Of a DNA stretch of 41,270 nt, positions 25,082 through 34,692 are shown piece after piece. Under the pieces are notes generated by a model. The model searched no databases, had not been told where the DNA came from, and worked only from the letters and a program-made list of their open reading frames with translations. Position 1 is the stretch's first letter; the number at the start of each line of letters is the position of its first letter. The stretch comes from Streptomyces sp. T39 (GTDB lineage Bacteria > Actinomycetota > Actinomycetes > Streptomycetales > Streptomycetaceae), in contig NZ_RDBP01000012.1 of NCBI RefSeq assembly GCF_008042045.1, positions 2,141,076 to 2,182,345 on the forward strand, read 5' to 3'. The translations under genes and the position numbers were made by a program.

Positions 25082-27823
25082 GTGCGCCTACGCGCCAGAC
25101 CAGCCGCCGTCCTGGTGGCGGCCCTCACCATGACGGCGGGGCTGTTCACCGCCGGCCCCGCCTCCGCGGCGCGCCCCGCGCCGCACCCGCCCGCCGCCCC
25201 GAAGACGGTCGAGACCGTCGAGGCATCCGATGTGTCGTCGCCGAAGGCGGCCGCAGCCGACCCCTCCTACACCTGGAAGAACGTCCGGATCGACGGCGGC
25301 GGCTTCGTGCCCGGCATCGTCTTCAACCGGACCGAGAAGAACCTCGCCTACGCCCGCACCGACATCGGCGGGGCCTACCGCTGGGACGAGTCCGGCAAGC
25401 AGTGGAAGCCGCTGCTGGACTGGGTCGACTGGGACCGCTGGGGCTGGACCGGCGTCGCCAGCATCGCCTCCGACCCCGTGCAGCCCGCCAAGGTGTACGC
25501 CGCGGTCGGCACGTACACCAACGACTGGGACCCGACCAACGGCGCGATCCTGCGCTCCGCGGACCGCGGCGCGACCTGGCAGGCCACCCAGCTCCCCTTC
25601 AAGCTGGGCGGCAACATGCCCGGCCGCGGCATGGGCGAACGCCTCGCGGTCGACCCGAACAAGAACTCCGTCCTCTACTTCGGCGCGCCCAGCGGCCACG
25701 GCCTGTGGCGCTCCACCGACTCGGGCGTCACCTGGTCCGAGGTGACGTCCTTCCCCAACCCGGGCGACTACGCGCAGGATCCGTCCGACACCAGCGGCTA
25801 CGGCAACGACATCCAGGGCGTCGTCTGGGTCACCTTCGACGAGCGCTCCTCGGCCGCCGGCAGTGTCACCAAGGACATCTACGTCGGCGTCGCCGACAAG
25901 GAGAACGCCGTCTACCGCTCGACGGACGGCGGCGCCACCTGGTCCCGCGTCGCCGGGCAGCCGACGGGGTACCTCGCCCACAAGGGCGTCCTGGACTCCG
26001 GGACCGGCCAGCTGTTCGTGACCCTCAGCGACACCGGCGGCCCGTACGACGGCGGCAAGGGCCGCGTCTACCGCTACACCACCGCGACCGGCGTGTGGAC
26101 CGACGTCAGCCCGGTCGCCGAGGCCGACACGTACTACGGCTTCAGCGGACTGAGCGTCGACCGGCAGAAGCCGGGCACCCTGATGGCCACCGCCTACAGC
26201 TCCTGGTTCCCGGACACGCAGATCTTCCGGTCCACCGACAGCGGCGCGACCTGGAAGCAGGCGTGGGAGTACAACGGCTACCCGAACCGGGTCAACCACT
26301 ACACCCAGGACGTCTCCTCGGTGCCGTGGCTGACCTGGGGCGGCAACCCGTCCCCGCCGGAGACCGCGCCGAAGCTCGGCTGGATGACGGAGGCGCTGGA
26401 GATCGACCCGTTCGACTCCGACCGGATGATGTACGGGACCGGCGCCACGATCTACGGCACCGAGAACCTCACGACCTGGGACACCGGCGGCACCTTCGCC
26501 ATCGAGCCCATGATCAAGGGGCTGGAGGAGACGGCCGTCAACGACCTGGCGAGCCCGCCCTCCGGTGCCCCGCTGCTCAGCGGCATGCTCGACCTCGGCG
26601 GCTTCCGCCACACCAGCCTCGACGCCGTGCCGTCGATGATGTTCCGCACCCCGAACATGAGCGGCACCACCAGCCTCGACTTCGCGGAGGCGAGCCCGAA
26701 CACCGTGGTGCGGGTCGGCCACGGCGACACCACCCAGAACATCGGCTTCTCCACGGACAACGGTGCCAACTGGTTCCAGGGCTCCCAGCCCTCCGGCGTG
26801 ACCGGTGGCGGCACGGTGGCCGCCGCTGCCGACGGCAGCGCCTTCGTGTGGAGCCCGGCCGGCACGGGCGTGCACCGCACCACCGGCTTCGGCACCTCCT
26901 GGACGGCGTCCACCGGCATCCCGGCGGACGCGATCGTCGAGTCGGACCGCAAGAACCCGCGGAAGTTCTACGGCTTCAAGGCCGGCACCTTCTACGTCTC
27001 CACGGACGGCGGCGCGACCTTCACCGCCAGGGCGACCGGCCTCCCGGCCGAGGGGAACGTCCGCTTCAAGGCCGTCCCGGGCATCGAGGGCGACATCTGG
27101 CTCGCCGGCGGCAAGGAGAACGGCACCTACGGGCTGTGGCACTCCACCGACTCGGGCACCACCTTCACCAAGGTCACCGGCGTCCAGGAGGCGGACGCCG
27201 TCGGTTTCGGGAAGGCGGCCGCGGGCGCCTCGTACCAGACCCTCTTCATCAGCGCCCGGATCGACGGCGAGCGCGGCATCTTCCGCTCCACCGACAAGGG
27301 CGCGAGCTGGATCCGCATCAACGACGACGCCCACCAGTGGGGCTGGACGGGCGCGGCGATCACCGGTGACCCGCGGGTCTTCGGGCGCGTCTACATCGCG
27401 ACCAACGGCCGGGGCATCATCTACGGCGAGTCCTCCGACAGCGGCACCGACCCGACGGACCCGACGGACCCGACGGACCCGACCGATCCCACCGACCCGA
27501 CCGCCGTCTGCGCGGTGACCTACAAGATCACCAACCAGTGGTCGGGCGGCTTCCAGGCGGACGTCACCCTCACCAACAAGGGCACCACGGCCCTCAGCGG
27601 CTGGCAGCTGTCGTGGTCGTTCCCGCAGGGCCAGAGGATCACCCAGATCTGGAACGCGGCACACCAGCAGAGCGGCACCGAGGTCACCGTCTCCAACGCG
27701 GCCTGGAACGGCGGCGTGGCACCCGGGGGGACGGCGAGCTTCGGCTTCACCGGAAGCTGGTCGGGCGCCAACGGCGCCCCGGCGGCCTTCACCCTCGGCG
27801 GCAAGGGCTGCACCACCGGCTGA
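25082..27823 (+). CDS. Secreted xyloglucanase, GH74 plus CBM2
   Basis: A 913-residue exported endo-beta-1,4-glucanase/xyloglucanase. A signal peptide (VLVAALTMTAGLFTAGPASA) is followed by a GH74 two-domain beta-propeller with repeated Asp-box turns (STDSGVTW, STDGGATW, STDSGATW). The catalytic aspartates are D94 in RTDIGGAYRWD and D488 in ETAVNDLASPP. A (TDP)n linker of about 25 residues leads to a CBM2-type cellulose-binding module (from about 810, CAVTYKITNQWSGGFQADVT..., end GKGCTTG) that contains the conserved aromatic residues. The start is GTG 25082, 7 nt after GGAGAGG; the ORF opens at 24950, within the promoter. CebR control places it with cellulose and hemicellulose breakdown. Confidence 0.95.
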   Translation: MRLRARPAAVLVAALTMTAGLFTAGPASAARPAPHPPAAPKTVETVEASDVSSPKAAAADPSYTWKNVRIDGGGFVPGIVFNRTEKNLAYARTDIGGAYRWDESGKQWKPLLDWVDWDRWGWTGVASIASDPVQPAKVYAAVGTYTNDWDPTNGAILRSADRGATWQATQLPFKLGGNMPGRGMGERLAVDPNKNSVLYFGAPSGHGLWRSTDSGVTWSEVTSFPNPGDYAQDPSDTSGYGNDIQGVVWVTFDERSSAAGSVTKDIYVGVADKENAVYRSTDGGATWSRVAGQPTGYLAHKGVLDSGTGQLFVTLSDTGGPYDGGKGRVYRYTTATGVWTDVSPVAEADTYYGFSGLSVDRQKPGTLMATAYSSWFPDTQIFRSTDSGATWKQAWEYNGYPNRVNHYTQDVSSVPWLTWGGNPSPPETAPKLGWMTEALEIDPFDSDRMMYGTGATIYGTENLTTWDTGGTFAIEPMIKGLEETAVNDLASPPSGAPLLSGMLDLGGFRHTSLDAVPSMMFRTPNMSGTTSLDFAEASPNTVVRVGHGDTTQNIGFSTDNGANWFQGSQPSGVTGGGTVAAAADGSAFVWSPAGTGVHRTTGFGTSWTASTGIPADAIVESDRKNPRKFYGFKAGTFYVSTDGGATFTARATGLPAEGNVRFKAVPGIEGDIWLAGGKENGTYGLWHSTDSGTTFTKVTGVQEADAVGFGKAAAGASYQTLFISARIDGERGIFRSTDKGASWIRINDDAHQWGWTGAAITGDPRVFGRVYIATNGRGIIYGESSDSGTDPTDPTDPTDPTDPTDPTAVCAVTYKITNQWSGGFQADVTLTNKGTTALSGWQLSWSFPQGQRITQIWNAAHQQSGTEVTVSNAAWNGGVAPGGTASFGFTGSWSGANGAPAAFTLGGKGCTTG

Positions 27824-27853
27824 CCGGATCGGGAGCACCGGCAGCGGTACCGG

Positions 27854-27883
27854 CGGGCCGCCGCGCTTCGGCGCGGCGGCCCG
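27854..27883 (+). terminator. UUCG-loop hairpin after GH74 gene
   Basis: Perfect 13-bp GC stem (27854-27866, 27871-27883) with a TTCG tetraloop, 31 nt past the stop codon. Confidence 0.85.
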
Positions 27884-27953
27884 TCAGACTGTCGGGGAAG
27901 GCCGCCAGGGCCGGCGGTCCGGCCGCCGGACCCGCCACCGAGGAGGACCCGCG

Positions 27954-28517
27954 ATGCGCAGCGTGACCTATTCGATGAACGTCTCGCTCGACGGCTGCAT
28001 CGCCGGCCCGGACGGCGGCTTGGACTGGTCGGGGCCCGACGCGGACGTCTTCCGCTGGTGGATCGACGACATCCGGTCGGTCGGCGTCCACCTGATGGGC
28101 CGACGGCTGTACGAGACGATGCTGTACTGGGAGACCGCCGACCGGGACCCCTCGCTCGGCGCCCCCGAGCGCGAATGGACCGCGCTCTGGAAGGCGCTCC
28201 CCAAGGTGGTGTTCTCCAGGACGCTCCGGGAGGTGGAGGGCCGTGCCCGGCTTGCCTCCGGCGGCGTGGCGGAGGAGATCGAGCGGTTGCGGGCCGAGCC
28301 GGGTGAGGGCGAGATCGCGATCGGGGGCGCGACCCTCGCCGCCGAGGCGGCCGAGGCGGGGCTGATCGACGAGTACCGGGCCATGGTCTACCCGGTGCTG
28401 ATCGGCGGCGGCATCCCGTTCTTCCCCCGGAGCGAGCGCCGGGTGGATCTCGAACTCCTCGAGACCCGCACCTTCAACTCCAGGGTCGTGTACTTGCGCC
28501 ACCGCGTGGTGCGGTAG
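27954..28517 (+). CDS. RibD C-terminal/dihydrofolate reductase-like protein
   Basis: A 187-residue member of the RibD C-terminal (DHFR-like) family: N-terminal VTYSMNVSLDGCIAGPDGGLDWS, nucleotide-binding LMGRRLYETM, GEGEIAIGGATLAAEAAEAGLIDEYRAMVYPVLIGGGIPFF, all diagnostic. Such proteins are NADPH-dependent reductases of unknown substrate in most actinobacteria. GAGGAGG precedes ATG 27954. It lies downstream of the GH74 terminator and is probably a separate unit. Confidence 0.87.
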   Translation: MRSVTYSMNVSLDGCIAGPDGGLDWSGPDADVFRWWIDDIRSVGVHLMGRRLYETMLYWETADRDPSLGAPEREWTALWKALPKVVFSRTLREVEGRARLASGGVAEEIERLRAEPGEGEIAIGGATLAAEAAEAGLIDEYRAMVYPVLIGGGIPFFPRSERRVDLELLETRTFNSRVVYLRHRVVR

Positions 28518-28549
28518 GACGTGTCGCGAAGGCCCTGCCGGGCCCACCG

Positions 28550-28576
28550 GACGCCCGGCGCACGGGGCCGGGCGTC
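28550..28576 (+). terminator. Hairpin after the reductase gene
   Basis: 9-bp stem GACGCCCGG/CCGGGCGTC (28550-28558, 28568-28576), 9-nt loop, 32 nt after the stop. Confidence 0.5.
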
Positions 28577-28869
28577 TCGAAAGCATCACGGATTGCCTAC
28601 GGTTCGCCGCAGCACCCCGCACATCCGCACCTTCGTGACCACACTCGTCGTGGCGATCATGAAGGACGACCGGGGCCGCCACCCCCCACAGGAGAGGCCC
28701 CGGTCGTCGTTCGGACGGGGTGACAGTGGCACCCCGTACTCCTCTCAGCGCCGTGCATGCGTTTTCTGTCACACCGCACCGCGTTGTTAGGTTGTTGCCG
28801 GTTGTACTAGGCATGGACGCGCACCCGGAAAAGGCCGTAGCGTGCTGGTTCGCGCAGGGTGGCGCGGCA
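28577..28869 (+). other. Non-coding stretch upstream of the sigma factor gene
   Basis: Holds no convincing gene. A 13-bp hairpin, 28665-28677 with 28696-28708 (18-nt loop), lies in its middle and could be a second terminator. A weak promoter-like TTGTTA (28784-28789) and TACTAG (28805-28810) are 15 nt apart. Confidence 0.45.
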
Positions 28870-29649
28870 GTGGTGACCAGCTGTGATGCAGACAGGTATG
28901 AGGTAGTGCTGGGGGACGACGCGGAGCTGACCACCGCGGTGCTCGCGGCTCAGGACGGGGACGAGGACGCCTTCCGTACTGTGTACCGCGCCGTGCACCC
29001 GCGGCTGATCGGCTATGTACGCACCCTCGTCGGCGATGCGGACGCCGAGGACGTCGCCTCCGAGGCATGGCTCCAGATATCCCGGGACCTGGACCGCTTC
29101 AGCGGCGACGCCGACCGCTTCCGCGGCTGGGCCGCCCGGATCGCCCGCAACCGCGCGCTGGACCACATACGGATGCGCGGCCGCCGACCGGCCGTCGGCG
29201 GCGACGAGACCGAACTGACCGGGAAGCCCTCCGACTCGGACACCGTCGCCGAGGCGATGGAGTCCATCAGTACCGGCAGCACCATGGCGCTGATAGCCCA
29301 GCTCCCGCAGGACCAGGCCGAGGCCGTCGTGCTCCGCGTGGTCGTCGGTCTGGACGCCAAGAGCGCGGCGCAGACCCTCGGCAAGCGGCCCGGCGCCGTA
29401 CGCACCGCCGCCCACCGGGGACTCAAGCGGCTCGCCGAGCTGCTGGAGAGCGCGCACGGCGCGCCGGTGCCGGTGACCCCGCCCGGCCCCCCGGAACCCC
29501 GGCTCGTGGACGGCCCGCCGGCCGGTGACGGCGGTGAACAGCAGGCCGGCGACCTCAACGGACTCCCCCCACAACGCGCCCGCAGCACCGGAGCCCCCAC
29601 CTCCGCCGGTGTGACGCATTCGCGTACGCGGACGCAGAAGGACATGTGA
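28870..29649 (+). CDS. RNA polymerase sigma factor (ECF-type)
   Basis: A roughly 259-residue sigma factor. Region 2 runs from EDAFRTVYRAVHPRLIGYVRTLVGDADAEDVASEAWLQISRDLDRF to FRGWAARIARNRALDHIRMRGRRP, and region 4 is LPQDQAEAVVLRVVVGLDAKSAAQTLGKRPGAVRTAAHRGLKRLAELL. A proline-rich C-terminal extension of about 60 residues follows, unlike minimal ECF sigmas. The start is uncertain: GTG 28870 or 28873 (VVTSCDADRYEV) best fits homologues as I recall them; ATG 28813 is possible but would sit upstream of the TACTAG-based transcription start. It is translationally coupled to the next gene (TGATG), which encodes a membrane protein and may modulate it. Confidence 0.88.
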   Translation: MVTSCDADRYEVVLGDDAELTTAVLAAQDGDEDAFRTVYRAVHPRLIGYVRTLVGDADAEDVASEAWLQISRDLDRFSGDADRFRGWAARIARNRALDHIRMRGRRPAVGGDETELTGKPSDSDTVAEAMESISTGSTMALIAQLPQDQAEAVVLRVVVGLDAKSAAQTLGKRPGAVRTAAHRGLKRLAELLESAHGAPVPVTPPGPPEPRLVDGPPAGDGGEQQAGDLNGLPPQRARSTGAPTSAGVTHSRTRTQKDM

Positions 29650-30674
29650 TGGCGGACGAGCGCTACGAGTGGCTTGACAGGGACGCGGCGGAACAGCTGC
29701 TGCGTGGCGAACCTGTCGGGGCCGCCGACGAGCACGCCCGTGCGCAGGCGGCCCGGCTGAGCGCCGCACTCCGCGGCGCGGCCGCGTACCGCCACCGCGC
29801 CGACGACGGCGAACTGCCCGGCGAGGCGGCCGCCCTGGCGGCCTTCCGCAAGGCGAGGGCCGACACGGCGGATCCGGCGGGCGCCTCGCTCGGCACCATG
29901 ACCGTCACCCGCGACCACGCACCCGCCCGCGGACTGCGCTTCGGCCGCCCGCTCCGGTTCGGGATCGCGGCGGCGCTCGCGGGCTGTGCGCTCGGCGGCG
30001 TCGCGGTCGCGGCGGGCACCGGCGTGCTGCCCACCCCGTTCCACCGTGACCGCACCCCGGCGCCCGCGTCCTCCGTGACGTCGGCCGCGACACCCGGCCC
30101 GCTGGAGACGAAGAGCCCGGACGGGCAGCGCGGCGACGGGTTCTCGCTGCCCCCGGCCCCGGTCGGCCCGCCGCCGTCCCCGCCCGCGGCGAGCGGCGGA
30201 CCCACGCAGGGCTCGCCCGGTGACGGCACCGCCCCCGCCACTCCCGAGGGACCGGGCCGTGACGAGGACACCGGCCCCACGACGCCCGGTTCGTCCCCCG
30301 GCAAGGAAACCGACGTACGGCGCAGGATCGTCGAGACGTGCCAGGCGTACCGCAGCGGCCGGATCGACGCCGAGCGCCGCAAGCGGCTGGAGGAACTGGC
30401 CGACGGGCCCGACGGGGTGAAGAAGTTCTGCGACCGGGTGCTCGCCGCCGGCTCGTCCGGAGACGGCTGGGGCGACGGCGGCCAGGGCGGCGACGGCTCG
30501 TCCGGCGACGGCGACCGTGGTTCCGGTGGCGGGGACTCCAGAAGCGGCTCGGGGAAGGACGGCAGCGGTCTCGTCCCGCCCGTGTCCTTCCGCCCCGCGC
30601 CCGAGGCCGTCCCCTCCCGTCCGGTGGACTCCGTGCGGGCCCTGGCGTCGGCCGTGACCGCGCCCCTGCTCTGA
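29649..30674 (+). CDS. Membrane protein coupled to sigma factor, candidate anti-sigma
   Basis: A 341-residue protein. The cytoplasmic N-terminus (about 1-95) is helical, with WLDRDAAEQLLRGEP and AALAAFRKARAD, followed by a single transmembrane helix (FGIAAALAGCALGGVAVAAGTGVL). A Pro/Gly/Thr-rich stretch follows, then a short conserved extracytoplasmic helical domain with two cysteines (VETCQAYRSGRIDAERRKRLEELADGPDGVKKFCDRVL), then a Gly/Ser-rich tail. The start is ATG 29649, sharing a base with the sigma stop (TGATG); GTG 29646 is possible. The zinc-binding anti-sigma motif is absent. One-helix topology and coupling to the sigma gene support, but do not prove, an anti-sigma or sensor role. 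Confidence 0.72.
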   Translation: MADERYEWLDRDAAEQLLRGEPVGAADEHARAQAARLSAALRGAAAYRHRADDGELPGEAAALAAFRKARADTADPAGASLGTMTVTRDHAPARGLRFGRPLRFGIAAALAGCALGGVAVAAGTGVLPTPFHRDRTPAPASSVTSAATPGPLETKSPDGQRGDGFSLPPAPVGPPPSPPAASGGPTQGSPGDGTAPATPEGPGRDEDTGPTTPGSSPGKETDVRRRIVETCQAYRSGRIDAERRKRLEELADGPDGVKKFCDRVLAAGSSGDGWGDGGQGGDGSSGDGDRGSGGGDSRSGSGKDGSGLVPPVSFRPAPEAVPSRPVDSVRALASAVTAPLL

Positions 30675-31114
30675 TCCCTGGGCACTCGCCTCGGCGTTCC
30701 GGCGTTCCGGCGTCCCCGTCCCTCCCCGGTCGCGCCCTGTCGTGCCGGGCATCGCGCCGTTCCACGCCCCGGCACGGCCTGCGCCGGGCGGCCGAGTGCG
30801 GGTGTGCGCCGGGCGGACGTGCGCGCGGGTGTGCGCCGCAGGGGTGCGGGCGGGGAACCCGGAGACGGGAGAAAGGGCGCGGGCGGGACCGGGGGAACGT
30901 GTCCCGCCCGCGCCGGGTGCGCTGAGCCGCAGGTACGGGGGGAACCCCGGCTCTTCGCGCGGCCGATGACCAGTCGGCACTTCATACTGCGCCAGTCGAC
31001 CGGAAAACGTCACACCTGCCGTGACGGCCCGCGTGTCCCCGGCGGATTTACAGGTCGGATCGTTTCTGCGCGACCCGTGCGTCAGCCCGTGCGGCTACCC
31101 GCCCCGCCGCCCGC
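30675..31114. other. Long non-coding gap between the sigma partner gene and ldt terminator
   Basis: No plausible gene. Contains: a short TCGGCGTTC-type repeat at 30693-30716; a 14-bp perfect hairpin 30877-30890/30902-30915 that may terminate the sigma operon; and, at 30921-30951, a segment GAGCCGCAGGTACGGGGGG... that faintly resembles the 5' part of ydaO-type leaders. The flanking genes converge, so no reading frame depends on it. Confidence 0.4.
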
Positions 31115-31190
31115 CGTCCGCCCCGCCGCCCGGCGGACGGACGACGGGCGGGCACGGCGCGCGGACCACCACGCCGTGCCCGCCCGTCGG
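31115..31190 (-). terminator. Double hairpin terminator of the L,D-transpeptidase gene
   Basis: A perfect 18-bp stem (31143-31160 with 31173-31190, 12-nt loop) starting 4 bp after the ldt stop on the minus strand, then a 9-bp stem (31115-31123 with 31133-31141). Together a strong minus-strand terminator, possibly working in both directions. Confidence 0.8.
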
Positions 31191-31194
31191 CGGC

Positions 31195-32079
31195 TCACCA
31201 GTAGATGACGACCTTGTCGCCGGTGCGCACCTGGTCGAAGAGGGCCGCGACGGCGGCCTTGTCCCGGACGTTCACACAGCCGTGCGACGCGCCGTTGTAG
31301 CCGCGGGCCGCGAAGTCGGAGGAGTAGTGGACCGCCTGGCCGCCGCTGAAGAACATCGCGTACGGCATGGGAGTGTCGTAGATCGTCGACACGTGGTCGC
31401 GGGACTTCCAGCCGACCTTGAACTCGCCCTCACGGGTCGGCGTGTACTGCGAGCCGAACCGGACGTCCATCGTCGACAGCACCTTGCCGTCGATCATCCA
31501 CGACAGCGTGCGCGTGGTCTTGCTGATGCACATCACGCGGCCTTCCATGCACCGCGGGTCGAGCTTCGCCTTCGGCTTCTCGACGTCCTTGCCGTCGAGC
31601 TCCGCACGCGTCGGCTTCGTCGTCATGCCCAGCAGCTTCTGCCAGGTCACCTCGTCCGTGCTGCCGGTCGCGGGCAGCTGCCGCTTGCCCTGGAAGCCCT
31701 TGACCGCCGTGGTGGTGACCGGTCCGTACGAGCCCGTCGGCTTGTCGTCGAACCAGCCGATCTGCGCCAGCCGCGCCTGGAGCTCCTTCACCTGCTCGCC
31801 CTTCGCGCCGGGCGCCATGAGCACCTTCGCGGGCGGGGCGGAGGAGGACGCGGACGGCGAGGGCGACGCCGACTCCGACGGCGAGGCGGATTCCGACGGC
31901 TCGGCCGGCTCCGACGGCGACGCCTCCGGCCCGGGCTGCGAGGTCGTGGGCGCGGCGCTCGGCTTGGCGTCCGTGCCGGCGTCGGTCGCCGCCTGCGCCG
32001 TACAGCCGGCGGTCACCGCGGCCACGGTGAGCGCGGCGGCCGCCGCCAGCGTTCTGACCGCGATGTTCTTCCTGAGCAT
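31195..32079 (-). CDS. L,D-transpeptidase lipoprotein (YkuD domain)
   Basis: A 294-residue exported enzyme forming 3-3 cross-links in peptidoglycan. A signal peptide ends in a lipobox (VTAGC, Cys 26). A Ser/Pro/Ala/Glu-rich spacer (30-90) leads to a peptidoglycan-binding PG_binding_1 domain (GAKGEQVKELQARLAQIGWF...) and a YkuD catalytic domain from about 160. The active motif is HYSSDFAARGYNGASHGCVNVR, with nucleophile Cys268 and its histidine neighbours. AGGGGG precedes ATG 32079. Divergent from the mutase gene; a dyad at 32122-32139 lies 43 bp upstream. Lipoprotein anchoring fits attachment to the outer membrane leaflet. Confidence 0.92.
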   Translation of the reverse strand: MLRKNIAVRTLAAAAALTVAAVTAGCTAQAATDAGTDAKPSAAPTTSQPGPEASPSEPAEPSESASPSESASPSPSASSSAPPAKVLMAPGAKGEQVKELQARLAQIGWFDDKPTGSYGPVTTTAVKGFQGKRQLPATGSTDEVTWQKLLGMTTKPTRAELDGKDVEKPKAKLDPRCMEGRVMCISKTTRTLSWMIDGKVLSTMDVRFGSQYTPTREGEFKVGWKSRDHVSTIYDTPMPYAMFFSGGQAVHYSSDFAARGYNGASHGCVNVRDKAAVAALFDQVRTGDKVVIYW

Positions 32080-32121
32080 GATCGTCCCCCTTTTTGGTCC
32101 TGTGCCTGAAGAGACAGATTT

Positions 32122-32139
32122 TGCAACGGCCGGGTTGCA
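32122..32139. promoter_or_regulatory. Inverted repeat in the ldt/mutase divergent promoter region
   Basis: TGCAAC (32122-32127) and GTTGCA (32134-32139) flank 6 bp GGCCGG; 43 bp upstream of ldt and 118 bp upstream of the mutase start. A possible regulator site; the cognate protein is unknown. Confidence 0.35.
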
Positions 32140-32257
32140 CGGTCCCGAGCATCATGGGGGTAACAGTTGGGGGACGAGAACGACACGACGCGACGTCCCC
32201 GGTCTGTGACACGGGCGTCACGGAGCGGCCGTCGGCTGATCGCGGAGGCACAGGCGG

Positions 32258-33838
<1,581 letters not shown>

Positions 33839-33926
33839 CGGACCGGTCCGGCGCACCGGCCCGGGAGGAATCGGAGCGGAAGCCTCCGGAAGTGAGACGG
33901 CTGTGCAGGCGCTCGAATCCCTGTGC

Positions 33927-33939
33927 GACACTCCCGCTC
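33927..33939 (+). promoter_or_regulatory. -10 box of probable leaderless LysE gene
   Basis: GACACT at 33927-33932, 7 nt before ATG 33940, without a ribosome site. Confidence 0.35.
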
Positions 33940-34596
33940 ATGCTGGGTGTCACCGATCTGCCGACCTACCTCGTCGGCCTCGTCCTCATCATTCTGCTGC
34001 CGGGGCCGAACTCGCTCTACGTGCTCTCCGTCGCCGCCCGTAAGGGCACACGCACCGGATACAAGGCGGCCGCCGGTGTCTTCACCGGCGACACGGTCCT
34101 GATGACCCTGGCCGCACTCGGCGCGGCCTCGCTGCTCCAGACCACGCCGGTGCTCTTCATGATCGTGAAGTACGCGGGCGCGGGCTATCTGACCTGGATG
34201 GCGATCGGCATGCTGCGCGCCGCCCGGAGCATGTGGCGCTCCCGCGGCGAGGCGCGGGCCGAGGCGGGCGACACCGGACAGCCCGCGGGCCCCGCGGAGA
34301 ACCCCTACCGCCGCGCCCTGATCATCAGCCTCTTCAACCCGAAGGCGATCCTCTTCCTGATCTCCTTCTTCGTGCAGTTCGTCGACCCGGCCTACGCCTA
34401 CCCGGCGCTCTCGTTCGTCGTCCTCGGCGGGCTGCTCCAGCTGGGCAGCTTCCTCTACCTGACCACGCTGATCTTCAGCGGCACCCGCCTCGCCGCCGCC
34501 TTCCGGCGCCGCAGGAGGCTGTCGGCGGGCGCGACATCGGCCGCGGGTGCGCTCTTCCTCGGCTTCGCGGTGAAGCTGTCGCTCAGCAGCGCGTGA
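33940..34596 (+). CDS. LysE family amino-acid exporter
   Basis: A 218-residue, six-helix member of the LysE/RhtB translocator family. The family opening is visible (LVGLVLIILLPGPNSLYVLSVAARKGTRTGYKAAAGVFTGD), as is the later FNPKAILFLISFFVQFVDP. Exports an amino acid or analogue from the cytosol; the substrate cannot be named from sequence. The start at ATG 33940 (MLGVTDLPTY) is preferred; it has a -10 box 7 nt upstream and no ribosome site. Stop is followed by the hairpin at 34629. Confidence 0.87.
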   Translation: MLGVTDLPTYLVGLVLIILLPGPNSLYVLSVAARKGTRTGYKAAAGVFTGDTVLMTLAALGAASLLQTTPVLFMIVKYAGAGYLTWMAIGMLRAARSMWRSRGEARAEAGDTGQPAGPAENPYRRALIISLFNPKAILFLISFFVQFVDPAYAYPALSFVVLGGLLQLGSFLYLTTLIFSGTRLAAAFRRRRRLSAGATSAAGALFLGFAVKLSLSSA

Positions 34597-34628
34597 GACG
34601 ACGCCCCGCGAAGGCGCGGGGCGGCGGC

Positions 34629-34670
34629 ACGGCACCGGGCCGGCGGGTCCACCCGCCGGCCCGGTGCCGT
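34629..34670. terminator. Bidirectional terminator between LysE gene and glycopolymer locus
   Basis: 20-bp perfect inverted repeat (34629-34648 with 34651-34670) centred on CC; 32 nt past the LysE stop and 22 nt past the convergent glycosyltransferase stop. Confidence 0.85.
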
Positions 34671-34692
34671 CAGCCTCACCCGCGGACCGCAC

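Noticed and set aside
33903..33931. tRNA T-arm-like GCGCTCGAATCCC segment
   Set aside because: No acceptor, D or anticodon arms can be built around it; it lies in the LysE promoter region.
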